A DNA stretch of 64,000 nt from Siphonodentalium dalli. Taxonomy: Eukaryota > Mollusca > Scaphopoda > Gadilida > Siphonodentaliidae. Position numbers and translations under genes: made by a program. The stretch spans positions 67,645,127 through 67,709,126 of the forward strand of contig CP136061.1 in assembly GCA_032622095.1 (NCBI GenBank). Reading direction: 5' to 3'. Position 1 is the first letter of the stretch. Every line of letters starts with the position of its first letter. A model generated the notes under the pieces. The model saw nothing but the letters and a program-made list of their open reading frames with translations, searched no databases and was not told the origin of the DNA. Below are positions 45,024 through 56,919 of this stretch, piece after piece.

Positions 45024-47480
45024 AACCCTGACCATTATCTTACTCGTAAAAAGTTACCACTGTCAGGCCGCCTTGGTGCCATCTCGATTGTACCCTTAAA
45101 GTTATTTGTATACATATGGCAATATTTGTTCTCATAATTTCTCAAGCAGGCTCTCTTTTGACTAAGGGCGGCCATGTTGGACGCCATCTTGGATCCTGGA
45201 TTGTCCCCAAAGCGGATTTTGGATATGTTGTACCAGAGATTATCCCGCGTTGAATGACACCAAGATCGCTTCTTTAACAATTTTTCTGGGTCAACCCCAT
45301 TTTTGCGTACAACGACCATACTATATTGGTAAGAAAAATTGTATATTGTCCGACCAAAATATATCTTCAATTTACAGAAGAGACAAAAAACCTCCTCAGT
45401 TCGAATCAGCTGGATGTTACTGAAGCACTCCCGGCGTTTTAAAATATTAATGGTGTAACCCGAATAACCTCGGTTCTCGAATTGGAGAAAACAGCGGGCG
45501 TTCAGAACATTTCACACTAACCTATTGGCATGCATCGACCAAGACCCTACTTGCACATACGATGAAGGGGTTCGATTTTATCTTGTGCAAGGGGAATGAC
45601 AACATGGGGTACATTTAGTATGTTCGACGCCTACAGCGCTATGCCCTTCAATAAAACACACTCAAATAATTGTTCAAGTGACTTAATGCGTTCACCATTT
45701 GTCGAGATTGTGAAATTAGAAGTCCGTGTTTTGTTATGGTTTTTTTTTTGGTGACCACTGCTGGTCGGTGGTCCTTGTGGCGTCACATCTGAGACACGCC
45801 ATCGTCCTCGAACATTTCCGCCAAACCACCCATTTCACCCAGCCATCTCTTTTAAGTTTTGGTAAACAATTTGAAGTAAAATTAAATTCAGCGAATCCAT
45901 CATTGAATCATGTAGAACTAGTACTATTTGCATGTATTGTACAATTATATAACTTTCAACACACATCTCAAAGTGATATAAAAACCTTGAAATAGATGGT
46001 TATTAGTACTTATACTTGAAAAAAACTTTAATTTAAGACAGACAATATTCAAAAGCAGCCGTAGTCACTACTAATAGAAAAGCAAAGGTCATCACCGATT
46101 CGCCTTGGTGCGCTGTTAGCGACGAACTCCTTATTGGCATTACCGATTACCGGTTACTTTTGCTAGACAAACATTGCTAGCCAAGCCAAATAACGAAATT
46201 TTATCTGGTCACATATGTCAACATCCGTTATAGGACGATTAAGCTGGATGTCGTCTGACCATCACCACGGGTGCATACTATAAGTTACAGGGCGTTTGGT
46301 TGGCGGATACGGTGTCATGTGAGGCGAAGTGAAAACAATATTGGGTGAGGCCGCAGGACAACGTATCCGCCAACTAAACGCCATATAACGTACGTATTAT
46401 GCCAACGACCCCGAACCAATTAAACACTTTGTTATAGGCCTAACATTGAAGTGCAGTCGGGCCGTGAAGAATTTCTCCGAATCAAAATGGCGGAAGCCTC
46501 ATGAGGAGACCCCATAAGTTGTTCCATATGGTTCAGTGCGGCCACACTACTTACGAAAGCTGATTGGTCAAACTTAATAGTCGGCATAATAAATTATTAT
46601 TTGAGCTTTCATAAATATACTCCACGCGAATCGCGACAATTCAGATTGACTCGTTCTTTTGTTATAGAGGGATTCACCATGTTGGAATAGGTTACACACC
46701 AGTAAATATTTAAAAAGAACTCGGCCTCACTGGGCGTCATCTTATTATTATTTTAAGTGCGGCTGCTATATAAGAGTGTACATTCGGATGTAATACAAAG
46801 TGACTGCACATTTTTGCTTTTTGTCAAAGTGGCAGTGTCTAGTGACAATGTTTATGATTTTTTTCCCGGAGAGGTTAACGAGATACCGTGCACAGAAGAA
46901 GCCGATGATCGAAAAAGTCGACCAACTATAATTCTCCCCCGGAAGTCACATTTGTGTCACATTGGTCTTACACGCACGAAAAAAGAGACACGCAGTCAAG
47001 CTGTGAGCGTTTTAAGACCAAAATGTGACTGTAAAAAACACGGGACACCTTTTTCGCACGATATTTCATTAATCGCTGCAGTAATGAAACCACAAAAACG
47101 CCCACCGGGCCCGGGTTTCCCGACATGCTGAATTCATTACCTGCAATGAAACTGACACATATATATTTTCGAAAGCATGTAGACAATGCCACTTTAAACA
47201 AGCCGTTAATTTGTTTTTGTTATGATACGTACCTGATTTGAAAATCATGATCGCTCTCCAGATTATCCATAAACCATAATGATTGTCGAGGTTCGCGGAA
47301 AACCAAAACGTCTACGAAGCCGCCTCTTTGAAATAAAGCATGTTTCGGCAAAACTTGAAAGCGAAATCAACACGTTGTAACTGATTTTTATCGGGACGAA
47401 TCGCGCCATCTTTCTATTTCCAATTTGAGACGCAAAATACCCCTCGGTTATGTCCCGATTTATAGATGGAGTGCAGATGA
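45024..47480. other. Interior of the giant element, right part
   Basis: Contains a repeat shared with 27655-27800 (45170-45300), a ~45-bp block shared with 43980-44030 (CAAGTGACTTAAT, TCGAGATTGTGAAATT at 45672), and a hairpin at 46293-46380. A 124-codon frame (46757-47131) lacks an early ATG and starts in a TATATAAGAG box. I recognise no protein in it. Confidence 0.45.
46293..46381. repeat. Hairpin with ~22-bp arms
   Basis: GGCGTTTGGTTGGCGGATAC and GTATCCGCCAACTAAACGCC pair with one mismatch. The loop is ~45 bp. Confidence 0.8.
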
Positions 47481-47489
47481 ACAACATAG

Positions 47490-49620
47490 TTCAGCTACAA
47501 AGCCATTAACGTCAGAGCCCGACGTGTGGGGCAATCGCTACCAAGACCATCCAATTAACCTGACCGAAGTACCCTTAGATACAAGATTTTGTCCCGATCT
47601 GTCGGGAGACGGTGGAACAACACCAAGTTGAGCTACAATTTTATTAACCTCAGAACGAGACGTCCGACGTAATCGCGACTAGGTCCGTGTTACTAACATG
47701 ACCATGCTACTTCTAGATACGACGTTTCTCCCCGGTCTGTCAAGTTGATGCGCACTGTCATTAACGTCAGAACGCGACATCCGATATTATCGCGACCAGG
47801 CCCAAGTTACTAACATGGCCACAGCACTTCTATGTGCCAAGTCTCGCTCATATCTGCCGAAAAACAGCAGTGACAAGGGACCAATATCAAGTTCAGCTAC
47901 AACGTCATTAACGTCAGAACGCGACGTCTGAGGTAATCGGGACCAGGTCCAAGTTAATAACATGGCCACAATACGTCTATGTACCAAGTTTCGAACTGAT
48001 CTACCTATAAACTGCAGAGGAGAGACGAGGGACCATCATCGAGTTGAGCTACAACGTCATTAACATCATAACGCGACGACTGGTGTAATGGGGACCAGGT
48101 CCGAGTTAATAACATGGCCATAGTACATCTAGGTACGAAGTTTCGCCTCTATCTGCCGAGAAACAGCGGATGAGTGACGATGGATCACAACCCGTTGAGC
48201 TACAAAGTCATTGCGCCAGGACGCGACGGCTAACGTAATCTGGACCTGGTCCACACCAATAACATGGCCACAATACGTATATGAACCAAGTTTCGTCCCG
48301 ATCTGTCGATAAACAGCGGATGAGTGACGATGGACCACCATCTGGTTAAGCTACAAGGTCATTAACGTCAGAACGCGACATCTGACGTAATGGGAACCAG
48401 GTCCAAGTTAATAACATGGCCATAGTACTTCTATGTACGAAGTTTCGCTCATATCTGCCGAAAAACGGCACAGCAGTGACGAGGGACCAATATCAAGTTG
48501 AGCTACAACGTCATTAAGGTCAGAACGCGACGTCTGAGGTAATCGGGACCAGGTCCAAGTTAATAACATAGCCATAGTACTTCTAGGGGAGAAGTTTCGC
48601 TCATATCTGCCGAAAAACGGCACAGCAGTGACGAGGGACCAATATCAAGTTGAGCTACAACGTCACTAATGTCAGAACGCGACGTCTGAGGTACTCGGGA
48701 CCAGGTCCACATAAATAACATGGCCACAATACGTCTATGTACCATGTTTCGAACTGATCTGCCGATAAACTGCGAAGGAGTGATGAGAGACCATCATCGA
48801 GTTGAGCTACAACGCCATTAACGTCATAACGCGACGTCTGGTGTAATGGGCACCAGGTTCAGGTTAATAACATGGCCGTACGTAGTACTTCCTGGTAATG
48901 AAGATTAGCTCAGATCTGCCGAGAAACAGCGGATGAGTGACGAGGGATCACCATCAGGTTGAGCTACAACATCATTGCCGCCAGGACGCGACGGCTAACG
49001 TAATCGGGACCTGGTCCACACCAATAACATGGCCACAATACGTCTATGTACCACGTTTCGTCCAGATCTGTCGATAAACAGCGGATGAGTGACGATGGAC
49101 TACCATCAGGTTGAGCTACAACGTCATTAACGTCAGAACGCGACATCTGACGTAATGGGAACCAGGTCCAAGTTAATAACATGGCCATAGTACTTATATG
49201 TACGAAGTTTCGCTCATATCTGCCGAAAAACGGCACAGCAGTGACGAGGGACCAATATCAAGTTGAGCTACAACGTCATTAAGGTCAGAACGCGACGTCT
49301 GAGGTAATCGGGACCAGGTCCACGTAAATAACATTGCCTAAATACGTCTATGTATCAAGTTTCGTCCCGATCTGCCGATAAACAGCGGATGAATGACGAT
49401 GGACCACCATCAGATTGAGCTACAATGTCATTAACATCAGGACGCGATGTTTGACGTAATGGGGGCCAGGTTCAAGTTAATAACATGGCGATAGTACTTC
49501 TAGGTACGAAGTTTGGCTCAGATCTGATGAGAAACGACGCAACAGTGACGAGGGACCAACATCAAGTTGAGCTACAACGTCATTAACGTCCACCACACAA
49601 ACACTTACACAAAAAAACAT
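47490..49620 (-). repeat. ~150-bp tandem array, right arm (about 14 units)
   Basis: Inverse of 32940-35260, with the same unit blocks in complement (CCAGGTCCAAGTTAATAACA, ATCTGCCGAAAAACGGCA, GAGCTACAACGTCATTAACG). The innermost units (47490-47780) are the most diverged. Minus-strand frames across it repeat short peptides and are not genes. Confidence 0.95.
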
Positions 49621-49675
49621 TGCATTTACTATATACGATTGTATTAAGTCCAAACCCGCCTCATGAAACTGACTA

Positions 49676-49901
49676 AATATTGTTGCTACAAAACTCGACG
49701 AGTATTACTACAAAACTCGTTAGCTTGTTTTTTACTACAAAACTCGTCGATATTTTACTACAAAACTCGTAACCCAAATTACTACATAACTCGTCGATTT
49801 TACTACAAAACTCGTGAGCTACCACAAAACTCGTCGATTGTTACTACATAACTCGTGAGCTACCACAAAACTCGTCAGTTACTACATAACTCGGCGTAAC
49901 A
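49676..49901 (-). repeat. Outer 18-bp array, right arm
   Basis: Mirror of 32639-32866 with almost the same unit order and variants, ending ...CTCGGCGTAACA at 49901, next to the CCATG duplication. Confidence 0.95.
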
Positions 49902-49976
49902 CCATGTGTATGAATAACTATTTTCACAGTAATACTAACATTAATGTTAATATTAATATGAACATTAAAATAGTAA

Positions 49977-50380
49977 TGTACACTATATCCGGCCATTTGT
50001 GGGACCATCTCCTTTTATACTCAACAAAATATACTATGCTCAACATAATATATGCAACAAATGCAACAACATAATATATGCAACATAATATATGCAACAA
50101 ATGAATGAATTTGAGCTATTGATGAATGCAAAATATACTCATGTGCTCTGTATATGAACGATGCAAAATAAACATGGCAATTATAATTAAGATGAATTTA
50201 TGACTCCAGTCATAAATTCATTTTCATTATAATTACCATGTTTGCATCGTTCATAAAGTACATGAGTGTATGTTGCACTCATCCATGGCTCACATTCATT
50301 CATTTGTTGCATATATTATGTTGCGCGTGAAAGGAGATGGTCCCATAAATGACCGCATTTAGGGTACAGTCCCCCTTTAA
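49977..50380. mobile_element. ~400-bp palindromic foldback element
   Basis: The centre is at 50206 (ATGACT|CC|AGTCAT). The arms match outward through ATTATAATTA, CATG, GCATCGTTCAT, ATGCAACAAATGAATGAAT (once each arm), GGGACCATCTCC and finally TGTACACT/GGGTACA. The left arm is longer because CATAATATATGCAAC is repeated there. It is non-coding. Confidence 0.85.
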
Positions 50381-50490
50381 TATGTCTATTTCTCACGGAC
50401 TTTGGACAATACCATTAGCACTATGTACATGTTAGATGATATCCATACATGTCGGTCAAGTAGGAGCCTTGGTTTTGGGGTCGAAGTATT

Positions 50491-51500
50491 ATTTTAATCT
50501 TTTTGTTCGAATAATGTATTTCTGGATTTCTCGGATAATCGTTATGTTATCTTCCTGCGATAGTTCATTGGAGCCACGTAGTAGTAAATTGATGTTAATG
50601 TTACACTTCTTCCTGAGATAGTTCATTGGAACCACGTAGTAGTAAATTGATGTTAATGTTACACATATCAGATACTTCACTCAGGTATAAGACTTGCTGT
50701 GCACTGTATATTTGACATGCAATTAGATAATGTTCTGTGTCCTCTACTTCACCACAGGTACACATACGTTGGTCGGAAACGAAGTTGGAATATCAATATT
50801 TGTGGTCATTCAGATTGCTACTGTATATCTGAGCTGGGCATGCATAATTTACGCGTCACGGGTGTTAACGTTGTACAGCCATTTAGGGGGTCTTCTTTCG
50901 TTTGGGTTACAGAGAATATGATAAAGTCGCCAGGGAGTCCACGATTACCTTGTTTGTGTCTCGGTTGTTCATAAAAAACGATGTTAATGGGAGAAACGAT
51001 TTTTGGAAATATTCATAGTCGATACCTAAGTTGGTTAGACTGTCTAGTTTTACGCCGTGATATCTGTCCGTGAGTGAGGGGAACTACGTTTCTGAAATAG
51101 ACAGGCGATTGACCTTTTACCATCTTATAAAATAATTTTAGTTGGTGTTTTTGCCGCCGTGATTAAAGGGTTTTCCAACTAGTTTATTTGAGAAGTGATG
51201 CATTACTGACATACATAGTCGCACATGTCACAATACGTATCTTCGATATTGTCAAATTCTTTCTCGCTAAAATCATCCCAGACAACACAAGAATATTCAC
51301 AGATTGGCCTTATTATTATAAAATAGCATTTTTCGAAAGCTACTCTGTCGAGATAACCGATGTTTTCTCAAGAGTGAAATGCGTTGCCATGCGATTTTCG
51401 TCACTTGTTCAATATGAATCTATCTTGCAGCTGGTATATCTTCCATTAATACCAGTGTTGGAACAACTCACAAGTCCTTGGATAGTAGCCAGGTTATGTT
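50491..51500 (-). pseudogene. LINE ORF2 3' end (reverse transcriptase C-terminal part)
   Basis: Minus-strand translation in shifting frames gives typical downstream-of-RT blocks in order: IRPICEYSCVVWDDF near 51300; a YKMVKGQSPVYFRNVVP-type block near 51100; YFQKSFLPLTSFFMNN near 51010; the zinc motif CTCGEVEDTEHYLIACQIY near 50735; and the end block DNITIIREIQKYIIRTK just before the stop at ~50489. Stops, frameshifts and a 58-bp tandem duplication (50551-50608 and 50609-50666) break the frame. Such C-terminal CCHC regions occur in I/Jockey-like LINEs. The catalytic FADD core lies upstream and was not found. It could belong to the same family as the ORF1 copies (inference). Confidence 0.85.
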
Positions 51501-51774
51501 GAGTACGAGCAATATAACTTTTTTTATAAATATTTTCTGAGTCATATACACAGGGATTGGCATATGTCATAGCATAGTCAAAACCATTGATGGCGAAAAT
51601 GTTCAAATGAACAGGTATGTACAGTCAACCCCCACCGATTTTGAAGGTTGTGTACACGAAACAACCATGACTACATTTGCGTCATCTCCGTTGTGGTGTT
51701 TAAAGTGACATATATGGTAGCCATGGTCAAGAACCCCTACAAAAGCAAATATATTATATGTACATGGTGTTATT

Positions 51775-52145
51775 ATATATTGCAAACTATCCTCGCGGAA
51801 ATACCGCACATAATCGACCTGTAATGTTAAATAGGTACATAATGTGATTATTTGATTATGAAACAAGCAGATAATGGACTCTTGCCCGTTGATTCGTTTT
51901 ATGGCGCGGGCCACAGTGAAAACACATGTTAAAGAGCGTACACTTGAAAGGTTGCGAGTTGGCGTATTTGTATCATTGTCCGCACATAATCTGCTTAGAA
52001 TTGCCACATTAAGAGTCGATAATGTGACTAAACTGTTTTCATTTTCAGGACATTATCGACTCAAAATGTATTTCTAAGCTTATTATTTGCCTAAAATAAG
52101 TTCTTCATAAGCAGATAATGTGCGTGTTTTCGGGAGAACATGCTG
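51775..52145 (+). repeat. Repeat family D, uninterrupted copy
   Basis: Runs from ATCCTCGCGGAAATAC to TTTTCGGGAGAACATG. It contains TAGGTACATAATGTGATTAT, CGTTTTATGGCGCGGGCC, and an internal inverted zone around GATAATGTGACTAAA and GACATTATCGACTC. A 134-codon minus frame across it is incidental. Confidence 0.85.
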
Positions 52146-53154
52146 ACATATTACGGACTTATACGATCTAATCATTCTACGCATGGTCCATTCAGGAATG
52201 AAAAGTATCAATTAATTTTCTAACAAGGCTGGTGGCTTCCTGTTGTTTCTTAATCCCCAGCACTGAGTTATATCATTGAACACACGTTCAGTAATTCAAT
52301 AACGCGATGTTATTTCTATTTAACGCACGTCTATATTTCTCTGGGAAAGGTTCATCAGTGAACCCTTTGTAAATAATATATTGTAATTGTTAATATAGTA
52401 TTAATATCAAGGCATTCATTTAACAGAAGAGAACTGATGGGCGTTAGCAGTAAGATAATACAATCGGCAATGAATTCAAAGTATACGGCTAGATATTCAA
52501 TATTATAATATTCTGTTAATTTGTGTTGGAGTATTGGAGTTACATGGCGAGTTCTAGACACTGGACGATCATCTGGGCGATCATAATTTGGGAGACTTGG
52601 CGACAAATGGCGAAAAGTCAGTACAACCGGTCCATATGTGACTAAACCTTCATAACCGACGACCTATACCGTCAGCTGACAAGTATTTCCGACGTGAACT
52701 GAAATAACGATAGCAATTTGATTTACTTTGTCCATTGCCCAGGATATTAACTATCATGTTATTCCACACCACGTTGATGTGCCAGGCACATGTATTCAAC
52801 GACACCCTAACCATTGAATACATTGTTTTGTGCACCACAAGTTCAATAAAAGACGGAACTACTTCGAAGTGACGTTGTTGCTAACAGTGTACGTAACGTA
52901 AATTGTATAACGTCGACGATCCGCTTTGGATGATGCACTGATAATTACCGATATTTAAATCACAATAACGGTAGTTATATGGTATCAACGTTAGTCACAC
53001 TGATGGATGGGTTAAACTTATCCGACACAATGGTGTGTAATAGAGACCCAACACTCTTTGCACCATAACCATGACTCGTTTATCGAACTCGTTGTAGACG
53101 GCGCATGGTAACATTTCACTCAAGCTCAGATTTCGTGAAATATATCCTTGTAGC
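52146..53154. other. Non-coding stretch
   Basis: Only short open frames, and nothing recognised. It separates two inverted copies of family D. Confidence 0.35.
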
Positions 53155-53525
53155 CCATTCTCCCGAAAATCCGAACATTATCTGCTTACAATAGAACTTG
53201 TATTAGGTTGATAATCTGCTGAGAATCGCCTCATTTTGAGTCGGTAATGTGCTGAAAATGAGAGCGTTTTAGTCACATTATCGACTCGCAATGAGGCGAT
53301 TCTAAGCAGATTATGTGCGCACAATGACACATAGGCCAACTCACGACTGTTCGGGGGTACCCTCTGTAACATGCGTTTTCAGTGTGGCCCGCGCCAAAAA
53401 CGAAATAACGGACATGACTCCATTATCTGCTTATTTCAGAATCAAATAATCACATTATGTACCTATTTCACTTTATAGGTCGATTATGTGCGTATTTGCG
53501 CAAGGATATGTTGATCCTTGTGCCG
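53155..53525 (-). repeat. Repeat family D, inverted copy
   Basis: The reverse complement of the plan seen at 51775-52145, ~1 kb away. It includes TTCTCCCGAAAATCC, GCTGAAAATGAGAGCG, GGCCCGCGCC, and ends GTGCGTATTTGCGCAAGGAT. It shows the uninterrupted target (AATCAAATAATCACATTAT near 53441) for the 14106-15438 insertion. Confidence 0.85.
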
Positions 53526-54023
53526 ACCGCAACTGATTCGACAAAAGATTCTCGATTCAGATGCGAGTTGTGTTCTGTCCATTTATATTAGCATCTTCCA
53601 TATTAAAACATGCAACAACGTAATGCATAGTATATAATAAGAAAGATGGGTTATGTTTAACATGTAGACATGAATCCAGGCTACATTATACCAACTACGT
53701 ATTGAATATTAAAACATAATTTTACAATATTCTTGGTTTTATATTATTGTACACTTCGTCTGGATCACATATCTGGCAGACTTCGAATTACAAAGCAGTC
53801 AGTTTCGTTGCAAATTATTTGCTAGTGCCCCGAAATCACCAAGAATATACAAAGGGATCGAAAATGATAATATAATTTTAAATCGATAGAAGTATCTAAC
53901 AACAGCTGCTTTTATATGTGAAACTTTGCAGCTATGTGGTTATCAAATGTTAAGTGTTCACTCGAACCACACTAAAATCGGAATCAGTTAACCCTTTCAA
54001 GCCGCTCTGGTCCAGCATTAAAG

Positions 54024-54202
54024 ATCCTGTGCCGATGCATTCTCTTATATCTGCGAGTCTCCCATATGGGGCCTCGCATATAAATGATAATTAACTAGCT
54101 TACAAGGTCAATGTAAATATTGTTAGGCCAATATATTCTCGAATATATCAAGGTTCCTTATGGGAGACTCATATAAGAGAATGCATTGGCACAGGGTTTT
54201 CA
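54024..54202. repeat. Hairpin with ~50-bp arms
   Basis: CCTGTGCCGATGCATTCTCT, TATAT and GAGTCTCCCATA on the left (54027-54073) pair with TATGGGAGACTC, ATATAAGAGAATGCAT and TGGCACAGGG (54157-54198). The loop is ~80 bp. It is preceded at 53988 by TTAACCCTTTCAAGCC, similar to the end of the piggyBac-like element. Confidence 0.75.
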
Positions 54203-54961
54203 CAAAATTTCGGGAAGCTGCCGTCATGGAAGGGGTAACTAACCTGGAATCATACATATGCATCAATAAGAAATGTTACAAGAACTTGGGCTAGTTGACA
54301 TCCAACAGTTCATATAAGTGACGTCACTGAGTCAGTCACAACGGCATGAATTAAAACGCGTCATGATGACATCCGTTGCTACCAACGGCGTCCTTAGAAA
54401 CGTCAACATCCACAACGTATGTTTGTGCGAATAGTACCCACCCATTCCTAAAATATGAAACATTGCTTCCCAAAACACACCAAATATTGAAACAAATTCA
54501 AATGATTTGTTATAAAGTTGATGAAGTCAATGCCTTGAGTAATCGGCAGCGTATGACAATAAAGTATGCCAATACACATCCGCGAATTAGTTGAAATAAA
54601 ACAGGTGCAGCTGCGCTGCCAATGGCTAAAGGTTATTTTCAAGCGCAACCAACCCTTATTCTCATCACTGCTATACTTGTCAACTTCAATGTAAAATTTG
54701 AGCGTCGGATGCATACAACTAATATAAAGACACTTACAGATGGAGACGCGAGCGTCGCGATTTCCCAGTCAATGCAGGGGGGGGGGGGGGGACTCTGCAA
54801 AACAAATCCGTATATGAGTCATTATCAATTTTGGCGCATATTCTTGTCCTTTGACACTGGCGTCTTTCAGACAAGATATATGCTGGCAAATTATAATTTT
54901 ATATATGGCCCGCAATGCGTTCTATAAAATACACACCGTATACATGTCGTGTAGCGGGATA
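54203..54961. other. Non-coding stretch
   Basis: Contains a poly-G tract at 54778-54791. A 37-bp block at 54806-54845 (ATGAGTCATTATCAATTTTG, GCGCATATT) recurs inverted at 62450-62488. No gene is recognised. Confidence 0.4.
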
Positions 54962-54965
54962 TTAA

Positions 54966-56525
54966 CCCTTTGAACCCTGGCGCCCCACAGTGATCGACAC
55001 CCTGACCCGGGGCCCCCAGTGGTATGTCCGCTTAAATTAGACAGTGTCTAGTAGCATGGTGTTGATTATGTTCAAATTGCGACACCGGTCTGAAACTTTA
55101 CAGGTATGTCCCCCATGGATCAGCGATCATTATAAGATGGCGAGACTTTGCCTCGCGGCAACTCCTTGGTAACGGTTGCTAGGCAACTACCCGGAATTGA
55201 CTGGAAAATGTAAATATAGCTTATAGCGTCGTAATTCAACCTCAGTGATTGCGTTTTTTGATGCAGGTACTACCCTAGCGTGAAATTTGAGATATACCCG
55301 ACCAGAATAGTGAACCAAATATCCCATTTAAGGGTGGCAACGGTTGCTAAGCAAATACCACAACTGATCGAATGACATAATTGCACTAACCATTCAGTGG
55401 TATGTTTTGCCTTAATTTAGACAGTGTCGAGTCGCATGGTGTTGGTTATGTTGAAAGGGGACACCTACCTGAAACTGTGCAGGCATGATATATGCATGCA
55501 CGGACCACTGATCATTGTAAGATCGGGAGACTTTGCCACCCGATCTCGCCTTAGAAACGGTTACTAGGCAACTACCCGAAATTTGCAGGATAAACGAATT
55601 CTAGCTTATAACGTTGTAATTATACATCAGCGAATTGCGTTTCGTTGCAACCAATATCCTAATGTGAAATTTAGATATACCTGACCATGCGCGAGTAAGT
55701 CAACTTTATATGCGATAGACTTGTTGCTGCATTTGGCACAACAGACTGATATTACAGAGACCAGAAACAACGTAATTTCCCGTAACATATCATGGCCCCA
55801 TTGTTCAAGTAAGCTGTCTAGATTGTGTCTACTGTACTAACATGTGAAACATGCAACAAAATGTCATATATAGCGCCACATTTCACTTAAACGCATTTGT
55901 TTTAAATGAATTATAGCCTGCGCCCATGCGCATATTTTCCTAGCCGTTTCTAGCGGGCAACCAATCGATATAGACACCTTTGCCAGCGCTGACTTCAATA
56001 GGCCAATTTAAATATATATATTAGTGGGTATGTCGTGTATAAGTACGTTATAAACCATTTATTTGTCATTGCGCTAGCCTGCGCATGCGCGAATAAATCA
56101 ACTTCATATGCGATAGACCCTTCCCCATATGTAGCAGAACACTGGTTAGTATACGCGAGGGTAATTTAAACTGAAATTGTGTGTCTAAATTATGTCTGTT
56201 CTGTACACACACGGGGAACACGAAATTATATGCCGTAAATATAGCGGCACAGTTCGCTTAAAATATCGTATGTTTTTGTAGATTATATGCTATGCGCATG
56301 CGCATATATTTCTACCCGATACTAGCGGTCAACCATTCCATACGCACCATGGGCGCCGCTGACATATGTGGGGGCAATTTAAATATAAATCAGTGGGTCT
56401 GACGCTCGTTATACTATATATAAATTTGCTCCCGAATCATGTCGTCGCTGCACCGAAATATCGGTGTTACGGGATATAGTCACGGTTCGTTTGCACCTAA
56501 ATATCGGTGTTACGGGTTCAAAGGG
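54966..56525. mobile_element. piggyBac-like non-autonomous element, 1.56 kb
   Basis: The TIRs CCCTTTGAACCC (54966) and GGGTTCAAAGGG (to 56525) are flanked by TTAA at 54962-54965 and 56526-56529. piggyBac elements duplicate TTAA and have TIRs beginning CCY (established). The interior is two consecutive pairs of direct repeats: ~370-bp units at 55017-55385 and 55398-55700 (TTAGACAGTGTC, GCATGGTGTTG, CGGTTGCTAGGCAACTACCC), then ~390-bp units at 55683-56080 and 56083-56440 (TATGCGATAGAC, ATGCGCATAT). No transposase frame remains. Confidence 0.8.
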
Positions 56526-56676
56526 TTAACCCCCTACCCGTTAGCTTTATAGCTGAATTTCCACTAAAACTCATGTCCCAATTTCAAAATATCGAGTTCG
56601 CTCGTCTGTCTATGGACATTATTCACAATAATTATGAAAACTGTCATGCGTAGTTGAATAATGGTCATTACTCTAA

Positions 56677-56915
56677 ATGAAAATTAACTGTAGACTACAA
56701 ATGTCCGAGATTTCCACATATTTTTTGCTCGTTACATCTTGTCCCTCAACTCGATGTATCTACTGTAACGAAGATGCATACCGGCAAAATAATAGGACCT
56801 TCCTATCAGTGTCAATGCCGTCAATTCGTTTTATAAGAGTGAGAGCACGTGGCATGATCGAAAGTGGACGCCGATTTGGAATACGAAGATACAGCGGAGG
56901 AAAAATTAGCATCAG
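56677..56915 (+). other. Possible 5' exon with donor CAG|GTAGGT
   Basis: An 80-codon frame begins near 56677 and reaches ATTAGCATCAG|GTAGGTGC (donor after 56915). The next strong acceptor is TTGCTTTCAG ending at 58296, just before the ATG of the locus at 58299. It could be the untranslated first exon of that locus. I recognise no protein similarity, so this is an inference from splice signals only. Confidence 0.3.
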
Positions 56916-56919
56916 GTAG

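Larger units (their letters stand above)
32639..49901. mobile_element. Giant 17.3-kb element with long tandem-repeat inverted arms
   Basis: The ends are inverted: TGTTACGCCGAGTTATGTAG at 32639, and its complement ending at 49901. CCATG flanks it directly at 32634-32638 and 49902-49906 (5-bp target duplication). The arms are ~2.6 kb (left, to ~35260) and ~2.4 kb (right, from ~47490). From the tip inwards both contain an 18-bp array, the same ~80-bp unique spacer (CGGGTTTGGACTTAATA; GTATATAGTAAATGCAATG), then a ~150-bp array. The outer ~330 bp of the arms differ at only about ten positions by eye. The 12-kb interior carries tandem arrays and a direct duplication but no recognisable transposase, integrase or polymerase, so the element is non-autonomous or decayed. 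TG...CA ends with a 5-bp duplication recall retroviral-type integration, but the arms are inverted. The superfamily is not assigned. Confidence 0.8.

Noticed and set aside
46757-47131. 124-codon frame as a gene
   Set aside because: No ATG until its last part, begins within a TATA-like box, and no recognisable domain.
32639-49901. Polinton/Maverick assignment for the giant element
   Set aside because: Size fits, but there is no polymerase, integrase, ATPase or capsid frame, the target duplication is 5 bp rather than 6, and the ends are not AG..CT.
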